Positions 29,376 through 38,325 of a stretch of DNA of 64,000 nt are shown one piece after another. The translations under genes and the position numbers were made by a program. Origin of the DNA: Alteromonas marina. GTDB taxonomy: Bacteria; Pseudomonadota; Gammaproteobacteria; Enterobacterales; Alteromonadaceae. Location: assembly GCF_000808575.1 (NCBI RefSeq), contig NZ_JWLW01000012.1, positions 496,001-560,000 on the forward strand. The letters are read 5' to 3'. The notes under the pieces were generated by a model. The model was not told where the DNA came from. It did no database searches and worked only from the letters and a program-made list of their open reading frames with translations. Positions within the stretch are counted from its first letter, which is position 1; the number at the start of each line of letters is the position of its first letter.

Positions 29376-29954
29376 ATGTCTATGAAGATGAGGTTATTAA
29401 ATAAGCGCAGTGATACCACTGCGCCTAAAAAGCAAACGTCAGTGAAACGTCAACAGCACCGTATGTGGATTGCTTCAGGGTTGGTGTTAGCACTTTCAGG
29501 TTGTTTCGATAGTGACGACGATAACGACTATCAAGCCCCAGAAGAAAATGCTGCGCCGGTTGCCGTTGACCAAATGCTTACAACGCAAGCGGATATTACG
29601 ATTGATGGCACTTTGACAGCAACCGATGAAGATGGCGACGCGCTAACTTTTGGTCTTGGCGAAAACGGTAGCTTAGGTAGTGCTGAAGTTAATGCTGACG
29701 GCACCTTTACTTACACGCCAAACGCCCAAGTAACAGGAAGCGATAGCTTCACATTTACCGTTACTGACGGTGTTAACCCAGAAGTTACGGCCACCATTAG
29801 CGTTACTATTGAGGCGCAGCAGGTATCGTTTTCTAGCTATACCCGCGACGCTTTCAATCAAGCGCCAACGGATGAGCCGTTACCAATAAATGGACGCAAG
29901 TTCACTCAAGATGCTGACGACTCTACTTTTGATGACTTATTGATAGGCCAATAA
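29376..29954 (+). CDS. Lipoprotein with one cadherin-like/VCBS repeat
   Basis: 192 residues. A long charged N-terminus precedes a hydrophobic stretch and lipobox ALSGC near residue 43, then an acidic segment DSDDDND. One beta-sandwich repeat follows (DGDALTFGLGENGSLGSAEV... FTYTPNAQVTGSDSFTFTVTDG), the pattern of cadherin-like tandem repeats in adhesins, here a single copy. AAGGAG precedes the ATG; it starts 11 bp after the DUF4331 gene. It is probably anchored in a membrane and exposes the DUF4331 partner or binds it, which is inference. Confidence 0.8.
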   Translation: MSMKMRLLNKRSDTTAPKKQTSVKRQQHRMWIASGLVLALSGCFDSDDDNDYQAPEENAAPVAVDQMLTTQADITIDGTLTATDEDGDALTFGLGENGSLGSAEVNADGTFTYTPNAQVTGSDSFTFTVTDGVNPEVTATISVTIEAQQVSFSSYTRDAFNQAPTDEPLPINGRKFTQDADDSTFDDLLIGQ

Positions 29955-30000
29955 CACGCATCAAATAACAGGAGTTTGTTAGCACATAACCAGTGTCAAC

Positions 30001-30025
30001 CGTAAAGCCAAGGACGGCTTTTTTT
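30001..30025 (+). terminator. Attenuator-like hairpin between lipoprotein and TPR genes
   Basis: AAAGCC, loop AAGGAC, GGCTTT and a T run, placed directly before the AAGGAAG ribosome site of the next gene. It may lower expression of the downstream TPR and HupE genes relative to DUF4331. Confidence 0.65.
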
Positions 30026-30037
30026 AAGGAAGTAGCA

Positions 30038-31108
30038 ATGAAGTTTATAAAGTACTCTGCTCTGAAGTTCATTTTTGCGAGTACATCACTAACCCTTTCG
30101 ACTTTTGCAATATACGCTCAACAACGAATCCCTGATATCGATACTGTCATAGCAAGCTGGGAGCCTCAACAGTTATCAATAACAAGCTTGAATGAAGCAG
30201 AAAAAGTGCTGTCATCAAGCCGCTATATTTCTGCAAAAGGAAACGAAAGAGAGCGGGTGGCTCGCTTCGCCAACTCTATGCGAGCAAACTTCACATCGTT
30301 AAATACTGGGCAACAAGAACGCCTAGTAATCTTAGAAGCTCGCTTATTACAAGGCACTCATAGGTTCGAAGAAGCCAAGCAACATTTAAAACAAATCGCC
30401 CACTTTCACTCGCCGGCCGCTTACTTACTTATGGCTGACATCGCCAAGCAACAAGGCGACGTTAAAAACGCAAAGGAAAACTGCGAGAGACTGGTAGGGA
30501 AAACGAGCTTTCTGATTGCCTTTACTTGCATGGTAAACGCAGAGTTTTCCCGGAACCCTCAGGTGAAGTTGCTTCAAAAACTCAAGGCCTTTGAAACTTA
30601 TACCAGTAATGCTCGGCCTTCTGAGCTCCAGTGGTTTTACGAAGTACTTGCGGATATGTCACTGCAGCTTGGCTACCCTGAAGCAGCGCTTGAGTATCTA
30701 TCACAAACAGAGTTTGAAAAACTTCCGATAAGTGCGTTGTTAGTATGGTCAAACGCTAATTTTCAATTAAAAAATTATGAGGCTGTTACCACCACGCTCG
30801 CCCGCAACGTCCCCGATATCAAAAAAGCAGATGACGGCTTGCTTTTGAAATGGGCTATCGCAGAACGTGCACAAGGTATCACGTCTTCAACGGTGCAATC
30901 TCAACTGTCAAAAAATATGGAAATTCGAGTGTGGCGGGAGGATAGCTCGCACGCGGCACAAGTTGCCATGTACTTTTTAGATATAGAACAAAATTCCCCG
31001 CTGGCCCTCAAATTTGCTGAGATTAATTGGCAATACGCCCAAGCGTTAAGTGACAGAAAGCTTCTAGAGCGAGCCCGCAAAGCTAATGGTGAATCAACCA
31101 ATGCTTAG
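30038..31108 (+). CDS. Exported tetratricopeptide-repeat protein
   Basis: 356 residues. The ATG at 30038 follows AAGGAAG and gives a signal peptide (FIFASTSLTLSTFAIYA). The rest is all-helical with TPR-like units, for example RLVILEARLLQGTHRFEEAKQHLKQ (positions about 95-120) and AAYLLMADIAKQQGDVKNAKENC. It is probably a periplasmic scaffold working with the neighbouring DUF4331 and HupE proteins. No enzymatic motif is visible. Confidence 0.78.
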   Translation: MKFIKYSALKFIFASTSLTLSTFAIYAQQRIPDIDTVIASWEPQQLSITSLNEAEKVLSSSRYISAKGNERERVARFANSMRANFTSLNTGQQERLVILEARLLQGTHRFEEAKQHLKQIAHFHSPAAYLLMADIAKQQGDVKNAKENCERLVGKTSFLIAFTCMVNAEFSRNPQVKLLQKLKAFETYTSNARPSELQWFYEVLADMSLQLGYPEAALEYLSQTEFEKLPISALLVWSNANFQLKNYEAVTTTLARNVPDIKKADDGLLLKWAIAERAQGITSSTVQSQLSKNMEIRVWREDSSHAAQVAMYFLDIEQNSPLALKFAEINWQYAQALSDRKLLERARKANGESTNA

Positions 31109-31136
31109 GTCTTCCAACTATTTCAGCGAACGAACA

Positions 31137-32234
31137 ATGATAAAATTTATTGTATTTTTCATAATAGCGTCTTTCAGTTTTCCAACCCTCTCTCACGAGC
31201 TAAGCAACGGTTATTTAACCCTTAAAAATGATTCTGGTGAGACACTTTCAGGCGAGCTTTTGCTAAAACCCAAAGACATAGGGCAAGCTGCTAGACTCGA
31301 TACCAATAATGACGGCAATTTGACATGGGGTGAAGTTAGAAAAAACCATAATCTTGCGAACAGTTATATCCAAAATCACCTGATAATTCGCGGTAGCGAA
31401 ACACGATGTACCGTTAGTGTTGCACCACCGTCCATACGTGACATATCTGCGGAGTCATTATTGGTATATCCACTTTCTGTGAATTGCGCTTTATTAAACG
31501 AAGTGTCTGTACGTTACACAGGGTTAGTGAGCGATTTTCCTACACATAAACTGCTTACTTCCATCACCCTTAATGAACAAACAAGTGTGCATGTACTTGA
31601 TAGTGAGCTAACTTTTATATCTGTATCCCCTAAAAATATTCACTGGGGGTCGCAGTTTTGCGAAATGGTTTATCAGGGTATTTGGCACATTTTTATTGGG
31701 TTAGATCACATACTGTTTTTAGTCGCCACATTGCTGACCGTTAACTTACTTAGAAAAAGTAAACGTTGGGTAAAAGAAAGAAGTGTTAAACGGATTGTAA
31801 AAAGCACGGTGATTTTGGTAAGCACCTTTACTTTAGCGCACTCAATTACGTTGACCCTAGCAGCTCTTGATTTTATAACGCTTAATAGTCGTATTGTTGA
31901 GCTAGGCATTGCAATTTCTGTGGTCATTACTGCACTAAACAACGTGTACCCCGTCATCATGCGCTTGGGATTTGTTACTTTTGGATTCGGCCTACTTCAC
32001 GGCATGGGATTCGCAAGCGTGTTTGGCGACCTAAATGCCCAGTCAGGCAGTTTGGTGATGAACGTGCTTGCATTTAATTTAGGCGTAGAAATAGGACAAC
32101 TTGCCATAGTTGCACTGCTATTACCCTTACTCATCTTACTTAGAAACTTAAGGTTATATTCGAAAGCCATTATGCCAATCGCATCTTCAATTATTGCGGT
32201 TATAGCGATTAACTGGACGTTGCAGAGGTGGTAG
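31137..32234 (+). CDS. HupE/UreJ-family membrane protein
   Basis: 365 residues with a signal peptide (FIIASFSFPTLSHE), an exported N-terminal domain holding an EF-hand-like loop (DTNNDGNLTWGE), and a C-terminal six-helix HupE/UreJ_2 domain with conserved histidines: GIWHIFIGLDHILFLVATLL, FTLAHSITLTLAAL and GFGLLHGMGFASVF. Family members are linked to nickel or cobalt uptake, so metal transport is plausible. The exact metal cannot be read from sequence. It ends the DUF4331 gene run. An upstream in-frame ATG at 31086 overlaps the TPR gene. Confidence 0.85.
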   Translation: MIKFIVFFIIASFSFPTLSHELSNGYLTLKNDSGETLSGELLLKPKDIGQAARLDTNNDGNLTWGEVRKNHNLANSYIQNHLIIRGSETRCTVSVAPPSIRDISAESLLVYPLSVNCALLNEVSVRYTGLVSDFPTHKLLTSITLNEQTSVHVLDSELTFISVSPKNIHWGSQFCEMVYQGIWHIFIGLDHILFLVATLLTVNLLRKSKRWVKERSVKRIVKSTVILVSTFTLAHSITLTLAALDFITLNSRIVELGIAISVVITALNNVYPVIMRLGFVTFGFGLLHGMGFASVFGDLNAQSGSLVMNVLAFNLGVEIGQLAIVALLLPLLILLRNLRLYSKAIMPIASSIIAVIAINWTLQRW

Positions 32235-32369
32235 CAGCGGCACGTCTAGTTATTAATTGATAAAATCAGAGTAAGCTTATATAGAGTGACAACGAATAAG
32301 AAATGATACAAACGGCGCGCGCCTTTGGACAATCTTTCAGCACTTAGCCATAAAAAGCATAAAAAGTAG

Positions 32370-32397
32370 TTGTATAGGCGCGCCGCATCGCTATAAT
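32370..32397 (+). promoter_or_regulatory. Promoter of the interrupted tRNA-Leu gene
   Basis: TTGTAT, 16-bp spacer, TATAAT, followed by a start region about 30 bp upstream of the tRNA 5' end. This original promoter now transcribes only the tRNA 5' half and then runs into the island. Confidence 0.7.
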
Positions 32398-32434
32398 GCC
32401 ATGCATCAACACCACGTTGATAACGATACACAAT

Positions 32435-32474
32435 GCCAGTGTGATGGAATTGGTAGACATGACGGATTCAAAAT
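32435..32474 (+). pseudogene. 5' half of tRNA-Leu(CAA), split by island insertion
   Basis: Forty bases carry the 7-nt acceptor strand GCCAGTG, the D arm and the anticodon arm through the loop TTCAAAA, then unrelated sequence. The missing rest is at 61,468-61,514. Joined at the shared TTCAAAAT, the two halves form an 87-nt type II leucine tRNA: the acceptor strands GCCAGTG and CACTGGT pair over all seven positions, and the anticodon stems ACGGA and TCCGT pair. The gene is broken in the present arrangement. Confidence 0.92.
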
Positions 32475-32540
32475 ACACTGCGCGTTGTGCGAAATAAAGC
32501 TAACCAACTGTTAAGTAAAATTTTTATTTTCAGATGGCGC

Positions 32541-32568
32541 TTGCAAAGATTTGCAAAGTTTCTATACT
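32541..32568 (+). promoter_or_regulatory. Promoter of the island-borne tRNA-Leu
   Basis: TTGCAA (32541-32546), 16-bp spacer, TATACT (32563-32568), about 21 bp before the mature tRNA 5' end. The -35 box is part of the first arm-like repeat, so a bound integrase could block it. Confidence 0.65.
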
Positions 32569-32575
32569 TTGCAAA
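32541..32575. repeat. Left-end TTGCAAAG repeats (putative integrase arm sites)
   Basis: TTGCAAAG occurs at 32541 and 32551 (10 bp apart), and an inverted TTTGCAAA at 32568. The same octamer pair occurs at the right end (61385 and 61396). Just outside, CAGATGG next to TTATTTT (32525-32537) recurs inverted near the right end (CCATCTG at about 61424). Such short repeats near both termini are typical of integrase arm binding. They overlap the promoter of the island tRNA. Confidence 0.55.
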
Positions 32576-32589
32576 CATCAAAATTTGAT

Positions 32590-32676
32590 GCCAGAGTGGC
32601 GAAATTGGTAGACGCAGCGGATTCAAAATCCGCCGGTAGCAATACTGTGCCGGTTCAAGTCCGGCCTCTGGTACCA
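32590..32676 (+). tRNA. tRNA-Leu(CAA), complete, carried by the island
   Basis: 87 nt including an encoded CCA. Acceptor GCCAGAG pairs with CTCTGGT. The anticodon stem GCGGA/TCCGC holds loop TTCAAAA with anticodon CAA. A long variable arm (GGTAGCAATACT) marks type II leucine tRNA, and the T arm is GCCGG-TTCAAGT-CCGGC. It has its own promoter and terminator. It lies inside the island, 116 bp from the broken chromosomal tRNA-Leu(CAA) half, and probably takes over its function. Confidence 0.95.
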
Positions 32677-32702
32677 TTCTTTGCAAGAATATTTAGCGAA
32701 TT

Positions 32703-32728
32703 AAACCGACCTTTGAGTCGGTTTTTTT
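32703..32728 (+). terminator. Terminator after the island tRNA-Leu
   Basis: AAACCGAC, loop CTTTGA, GTCGGTTT and a T run, 27 bp after the tRNA 3' end. Confidence 0.9.
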
Positions 32729-32857
32729 GTATTGCAAATACAATACTTTCACTCCTTGGCATCTGAAGTAAATTTTAATTATCTTAGTTTGCCCATATTA
32801 TTGCGGTCTACCATTCCTTCAATCAAAAAATCATTGAATGCACGCATAGTGACGAAT

Positions 32858-32874
32858 ATTATCCTAATGATAAT
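32858..32874. promoter_or_regulatory. Inverted repeat upstream of the helicase-nuclease gene
   Basis: ATTATC-CTAAT-GATAAT, a perfect 6-5-6 inverted repeat 26 bp before the start codon. Possible operator; no local regulator gene is seen. Confidence 0.35.
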
Positions 32875-32900
32875 AAGTTGTTTAATAAGGAATAAGGTCT

Positions 32901-35900
32901 ATGGATAGTAACTTCACCACAGCAACCGAAATCGGTGAATTCATTAGGTTCAGTAGCTGCCAACGCAGGTTTAAATTGGCGCACAATGGAAGAAAAGCGG
33001 CTAGAAACATTCCTTTTTATGACCAACTTGTTAAATCACTTGATCCAGTATTACAACATGTAGGCGAGCAGAATGAGGTTAAATGGGAAAGAGCTCTCGT
33101 TCGAGATCATAAATTTGTAAATGTTTGTGAAGGGAATTCGGCGCCTATAGAATGGTCAACATTCTTGAACAGCCTAAAGTCAATAGAGAAAGATAAGAAA
33201 AGCTTTTTTAGAGAAGTAGAAATTTATGGGCAATTGGGAGATTTTGAAGTCAAGGGTAGGATCGATTTTATCTTAATAGATTGGACAAATAGTATTCCAA
33301 CTCTCAGAATCGTAGAACTTAAAGCCAGCCGAAAAGATAAAACATATCAAAGACTTCAACTAGCAATTTACTATCAGTTATTTTCTACAGAACTTGATGT
33401 TATTAAGAAAATACTTAATATCAATAAAATTAATTTTGAAGCAGTTGTCGGGCGAATCAATGAAGATGACAATACCTTACAGGATATCTTCAGTTTAGAG
33501 GGCTTTGATCTAAAGATTGAACTTCAGGATTTACATTATTTGACCATCAAAGGTGGCGAATTAGACCGTATTCTTAATTCCTCACTTTCAGAATTACCAT
33601 ATCAACTAAATTCAAAATGTGATCAATGTGTTTTCAATACTCACTGCTTAACAGAAAGTGCACGCGAGAGACGAATAGAGCTTTTAGGAATCAGTACTAA
33701 TAACGTTAGAGTACTAAGAAAAAATGGCTTAGAAACTATAGATGATGTTGCGAATATAGATCATAACTTACTGTTAAAAGTACAATCAGATCCCGATTTT
33801 AATATTAATGCTGAACACCTTATTGTCAAAGCAATAACACGATGCTCTACACTTCCGAACCAACTCGAGCCGAGTCCTAAAGTCGTTCAACTACCAAATT
33901 GCGGTTCCCAAACAAGCCAACTTCCTATTCATATAATCGAAGGACAAAGATTAGTACGTGTTTACACGACTGTAGAATTTGATTATACCGAAAACAGATT
34001 AATTGGTATCGCTGCACACGTTACTAACTCTGAAAACAATTTGCACACAGGCTTCTTTGAAACTATCGATGGCAAAATAAAACCAGACCCCAAAGTTCAT
34101 GAGATAAACCCTGATACAAAAGAGGCTTCTCCCTTGAACGGTATTGATGTCATTGTTTATCAACATTCGCCATGGAGTGGAGATTTTGGTCAAGATTCTG
34201 GTAGAGAGCAAAGTATGCTCGCTGAATTTTTTGGAAAAGTCGTTAATGCCATAGCAAGTATTGTTGATGACGAATATGCTCCTGTTCATTTTTATGTTTG
34301 GTCCAGGCAGGAAATGTCTGACTTGATTGATGCTTGTACGCGAGCTGGTAGCAAAACCTTATCCAATTTCCAAGAATTGATGGGATGCAGAGCAAGCCTT
34401 GAACAATTAATATTCTCATCAGTACAGGACGAAATAAAGTCTAGATTTGCGTTAGGATGGACTTCAAATGGACGCTCAGTGGCCTCCTCTCTTAATTGGT
34501 ATGGTGACAGATTTCATTGGGTTAGGAACGTCAGGAACAAACCAGAACCTCTTGACCAAACATTTACACAAGGTCTGTTTGATTTTAAAACGGATTTATT
34601 TCTTTCAGAACAAAATGAATGGCTTAGTGCAAAAGAAATTGAAAATCTAAAGTTGAAACAAAATACTAATTCATTAAAAAATAAATTCGAAATAAGAAGT
34701 CGTTTTAATGATGGTATCCCGGTCCCTTATTGGTATGCGCTTTGGAGAAAATTTTCTGATATAGATCTTACAAAGCTGCAAGGTAATGCCAAACAAGATA
34801 TTGAACGCTTTAAAAAGTCAGCTAGACCACTTGTTATGGATGAATTTTTAAAAGCTCGGGCTCATTGCTTAAGATGGTTGGAAGAAAAGGTCAAATTCAA
34901 AAACCCAGATATAGATAAACCAGTCCTTCACGTTGAGAACTTGCCAGATTTCAGTTTAAACGTTAATGATATCGCTAGAGCGTCCTTAGATTTTCTTCGC
35001 TTAGAGCATCATGTAAAAGTTAATGATTGGCTAACAAGTCAATTAGATAATATTGAAAATAGAGTGGCAAGAGGTAAAACTCTCGTTCTGCAAAACTTCT
35101 CTAGATCAGGGGATACAGTTAACGCAGAGATTGTATGCGAAAGATATGGGCTAACTTTAAAAGAACTATCGAAAAGATCTACGCTAAGTGGATTTGGAAG
35201 GGTAACAAAGCTGCCCGAATCAGGCAGTCAAACTTTTAACATGTTACTAAAATTTGGTACTACTGTAGTTATCAATGACATCTGTTGGGAATCTGGGCGG
35301 GTATCTCTCGAAGAACTCAGGAGTAACAGAGGCTCTAACTATATTCTTGGTTGTGCTCCAGTTTTTGAAAACTCAGTTCTGGTAACCTTAGATGAGAGCG
35401 TTTCAGATTTTGTTTTTTCTAGGGTCGATGGCAGGCTTGAAGATCTTAGAAACGGTACTGGAAATGTGGATGTTTTAGAGTGGCTTGACCCTACAGAACC
35501 GAATATACCAAAAGTGAATGAGCTATCGGAAGCATTACGCCAACGAAGTTATTCAATAATAAATGCGATGAAGTTTGACGATGGCAACGGTAACAGTTTT
35601 TCGTTATCTGATGACCAAAAAGAGGCTCTATTCAAAAGCTTAAATACTAAAATTTTCCAATTGCAAGGCCCTCCTGGCACAGGAAAAACTCAAACAACTG
35701 CAGTAGAAACGCTTTTAAAAATTCTAAATTGTTCGAATGAAAATAGTTTAGTAATAGTGGCAGCAAATACTCATACGGCTGTCGACACTCTCCTTCGTAG
35801 AATTGAGAAAATTATTAAGCCTTTTTCCTCTGCATGCGATGAGGTGGGTGTTACCTTCAATATTCCCTTTATTAGAAAAATCGTTTCCAAAAATGACGAA

Positions 35901-37007
35901 GATAACCTTTTACTTGACGAGTCCGAGAACATACAAAAGATAAAAGCTACTAGCGTCGTCAAAAGAATGAATGAGATGTTGACTCAATGCCCACTGATAA
36001 TTGGGAGTACAACTAGTACTGTTCTGAAATGGGCAAAAGATCTGAATAACAAACCAAGCTTTAATAGTCGTAACGGTGTTGCAGCCGATATTTTGATAAT
36101 TGACGAGGCATCAATGTTGGTATTTCCGTCATTCCTAGCCTTAGCCTCCTTAGTTGCCAAAGACGGAAGAATGACACTTGCTGGCGACAATAGACAATTG
36201 TCACCAATTTTATCTCACAATTGGGCAGAAGAAGAAAGACCTCCCATCGAACTATACCAACCACATATGAGTGCTTATGATGCCATCGTGCAATTAGAGA
36301 CTTTTGATACAGTTCAAGAAAACCAAATATCAATTGCCAGACTGAATAAAACCTGGAGATTACCGGATCCGATTCGAGAGTTAATCCAAACGGTATACAA
36401 ACAAGATGACATAACCTTAACCGGTCGAAAAGAGTATACTACGTCTGGTTCATTTAATTTCGACAATGATTTTTCAACTGTATGGAAAGATAATGTCGGA
36501 GTATTCCTTGTTGTTCATGAAGAGAATGAATCAAGGCTATCTAATGAATTTGAAGCAAAGTTGATTCATAAACTCGTCAGTGCGATAGATACTCACAAGC
36601 CCAAAAGTATTGCCATCATCACTCCGCACAGAGCGCAGCGAACGCTTTTGTCTGAAGAACTGGTAGATGAAAAATGTATCTCTCTAATTGATACTGTGGA
36701 GCGACTGCAGGGAAATGAAGAGAGTACAATTATTTACTCAGGAACTGAGAGCGACCCTTCATCAATAACATCTAATGCAGAATTCATTTTAAATCTTAAC
36801 CGATCAAACGTAGCATTCTCTCGTTCAAAAGAGCGTTTGATTGTAGTCTGTTCTAAAAGTTTAATTAATCATATTCCAGCTGATATTGAAAATTATAGAT
36901 CTGCTTCATTATGGAAGAGTTTGAGAACTCATTGCTCCACTTTGGTAGAAACATTGAAAGTTGACTCTATATCAGTAGAAATATATACGAGTAGAAATGA
37001 TGGCTAA
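32901..37007 (+). CDS. Cas4/RecB-like nuclease fused to a Dna2-like SF1 helicase
   Basis: 1368-residue protein, probably anti-phage. The N-terminal third carries a PD-(D/E)XK nuclease of the RecB/Cas4 (TM0106-like) type: the metal-binding Asp in GRIDFILID, VELKAS, and the QxxxY motif in LQLAIYYQL. Four cysteines, one near residue 20 (SSCQRRF) and three near 240-249 (KCDQCVFNTHC), could bind an Fe-S cluster as in Cas4 and Dna2. The C-terminal part is an SF1 helicase: Walker A GPPGTGKT (about residue 923), IIDEASM, GDNRQLSPI, ERLQGNEE and NVAFSRSKERLIVV. It overlaps the methyltransferase gene by 11 bp, so the two are coupled. I cannot match the pair to a named system. Confidence 0.85.
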   Translation: MDSNFTTATEIGEFIRFSSCQRRFKLAHNGRKAARNIPFYDQLVKSLDPVLQHVGEQNEVKWERALVRDHKFVNVCEGNSAPIEWSTFLNSLKSIEKDKKSFFREVEIYGQLGDFEVKGRIDFILIDWTNSIPTLRIVELKASRKDKTYQRLQLAIYYQLFSTELDVIKKILNINKINFEAVVGRINEDDNTLQDIFSLEGFDLKIELQDLHYLTIKGGELDRILNSSLSELPYQLNSKCDQCVFNTHCLTESARERRIELLGISTNNVRVLRKNGLETIDDVANIDHNLLLKVQSDPDFNINAEHLIVKAITRCSTLPNQLEPSPKVVQLPNCGSQTSQLPIHIIEGQRLVRVYTTVEFDYTENRLIGIAAHVTNSENNLHTGFFETIDGKIKPDPKVHEINPDTKEASPLNGIDVIVYQHSPWSGDFGQDSGREQSMLAEFFGKVVNAIASIVDDEYAPVHFYVWSRQEMSDLIDACTRAGSKTLSNFQELMGCRASLEQLIFSSVQDEIKSRFALGWTSNGRSVASSLNWYGDRFHWVRNVRNKPEPLDQTFTQGLFDFKTDLFLSEQNEWLSAKEIENLKLKQNTNSLKNKFEIRSRFNDGIPVPYWYALWRKFSDIDLTKLQGNAKQDIERFKKSARPLVMDEFLKARAHCLRWLEEKVKFKNPDIDKPVLHVENLPDFSLNVNDIARASLDFLRLEHHVKVNDWLTSQLDNIENRVARGKTLVLQNFSRSGDTVNAEIVCERYGLTLKELSKRSTLSGFGRVTKLPESGSQTFNMLLKFGTTVVINDICWESGRVSLEELRSNRGSNYILGCAPVFENSVLVTLDESVSDFVFSRVDGRLEDLRNGTGNVDVLEWLDPTEPNIPKVNELSEALRQRSYSIINAMKFDDGNGNSFSLSDDQKEALFKSLNTKIFQLQGPPGTGKTQTTAVETLLKILNCSNENSLVIVAANTHTAVDTLLRRIEKIIKPFSSACDEVGVTFNIPFIRKIVSKNDEDNLLLDESENIQKIKATSVVKRMNEMLTQCPLIIGSTTSTVLKWAKDLNNKPSFNSRNGVAADILIIDEASMLVFPSFLALASLVAKDGRMTLAGDNRQLSPILSHNWAEEERPPIELYQPHMSAYDAIVQLETFDTVQENQISIARLNKTWRLPDPIRELIQTVYKQDDITLTGRKEYTTSGSFNFDNDFSTVWKDNVGVFLVVHEENESRLSNEFEAKLIHKLVSAIDTHKPKSIAIITPHRAQRTLLSEELVDEKCISLIDTVERLQGNEESTIIYSGTESDPSSITSNAEFILNLNRSNVAFSRSKERLIVVCSKSLINHIPADIENYRSASLWKSLRTHCSTLVETLKVDSISVEIYTSRNDG

Positions 37008-38064
37008 TACCAATTACTCATTGGCGTCTGTTTTTTCGGGTGCAGGAGGTCTTGATTATGGGTTTCACAAGGCAGGATTTGAGCATATTCTAGCTAATGA
37101 TAAAAATATCGACGCATGCGAAACCTTTAAAAAAAATATCAGTGATATTGAGTTGGGTCCTCTCAGTAGTATTCAGAAGAAACTCGAAGCTCTCGATGGA
37201 TTAGATTTATTTATTGGCGGCCCTCCATGCCAAGGATTCTCGGTCGGCGGAAAAATGGATCCTGATGACTCTAGAAGCAAACTCTCATTCGAATTTATGA
37301 ACATTCTCAATGTTATCCGTCCCAAGGTATTTGTTTTCGAGAATGTAAAGGCTCTCGCTAGGAATAAGCGTTGGTCAAACGTATTCCAAGAATTAAAAAA
37401 TAGAGCCCATAATTCAGGGTATGAGCTATTCTGCGAAGTCTTAAAGGTCAGAGAATTTGGGGTTGCTCAATTACGTGAGAGATTATTTATTGTTGGTTTC
37501 AATAAAGAAAGAATTGCTAATGCTTACGATGCAAGGCTTGCTTTTGAGGAAAGTTTATACAATTTCAAGAATAAAGCCGAACCAGCAAATAAAATTCTTT
37601 CTAAACTAGGACAGGCTGGCACAAACAAAAATCCCATAACCTGCTCGGCCAAAATTATATTTGCTAAAAAACCAGTTCTTCGAAATAGTCCATTCTCAGG
37701 CATGCTTTTTAATGGTTCAGGCAGACCCGTAAACCCATCATATTTTTTTCCAACTTTGGCTGCTTCTATGGGGGGAAATCGAACTCCCATAATAGATGAA
37801 GCAAACCTTTTCATGGCGGAGGGATGCTTTGTTAGCAAGTATTTCAATCGCCTCAAAAGTGGAGGAACACCATATGTCGGCGAGGCACCAAGTAGATTGA
37901 GAAGAATGACGGTTAATGAATGTAAGCTGGCACAAACATTCCCTGAAGATTTTATACTTACAGGAACCTCAATTTCCCAATATACCCAAATAGGTAATTC
38001 AGTACCGCCCAAAATGTCAGAAGCCCTAGCCCTTTCAATTAAGCATGTTCTTGATTCACTCTAA
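36997..38064 (+). CDS. DNA (cytosine-5) methyltransferase
   Basis: 355 residues with the main C5 methyltransferase motifs: I (FSGAGGLDYGF, SAM binding), IV (GGPPCQGFS, catalytic Cys), VI (FENV), VIII (QLRERLFIVGF) and X (QIGNSVPP). It starts inside the end of the nuclease-helicase gene. It probably marks host DNA so that the upstream nuclease-helicase spares it, a restriction-modification logic. The recognition sequence cannot be predicted. No vsr gene is adjacent. Confidence 0.93.
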   Translation: MMANTNYSLASVFSGAGGLDYGFHKAGFEHILANDKNIDACETFKKNISDIELGPLSSIQKKLEALDGLDLFIGGPPCQGFSVGGKMDPDDSRSKLSFEFMNILNVIRPKVFVFENVKALARNKRWSNVFQELKNRAHNSGYELFCEVLKVREFGVAQLRERLFIVGFNKERIANAYDARLAFEESLYNFKNKAEPANKILSKLGQAGTNKNPITCSAKIIFAKKPVLRNSPFSGMLFNGSGRPVNPSYFFPTLAASMGGNRTPIIDEANLFMAEGCFVSKYFNRLKSGGTPYVGEAPSRLRRMTVNECKLAQTFPEDFILTGTSISQYTQIGNSVPPKMSEALALSIKHVLDSL

Positions 38065-38325
38065 CTGCGAGTCGATTAACACGAAAAAGATAATCAAGGT
38101 CAGATAATATCGGGATTCACTACGCTATAAGCTGAAACTTAGTACTTGAGCTAAAACCAAAAGACTAATGAAGCATGACAAATATCGCCTCCTGGCTTAG
38201 TTAAACACGCTTTATTTTTCGTTGCAGTGGGATGCTTTAGCTTAATACTACACGATAGAGATATATACCCTACTCTTTATAGCAAGAGAGTACACTTTAG
38301 GTAGTTAACACAAGGATGTTTGTGA

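Noticed and set aside
32246-32431. Minus-strand 61-codon ORF upstream of the tRNA half
   Set aside because: It overlaps the tRNA promoter and shows no protein-like pattern or ribosome site.
32901-38064. DISARM or BREX system
   Set aside because: The hallmark components (DUF1998 and PLD proteins, PglZ, BrxC and others) are absent; only a nuclease-helicase and a methyltransferase are present.
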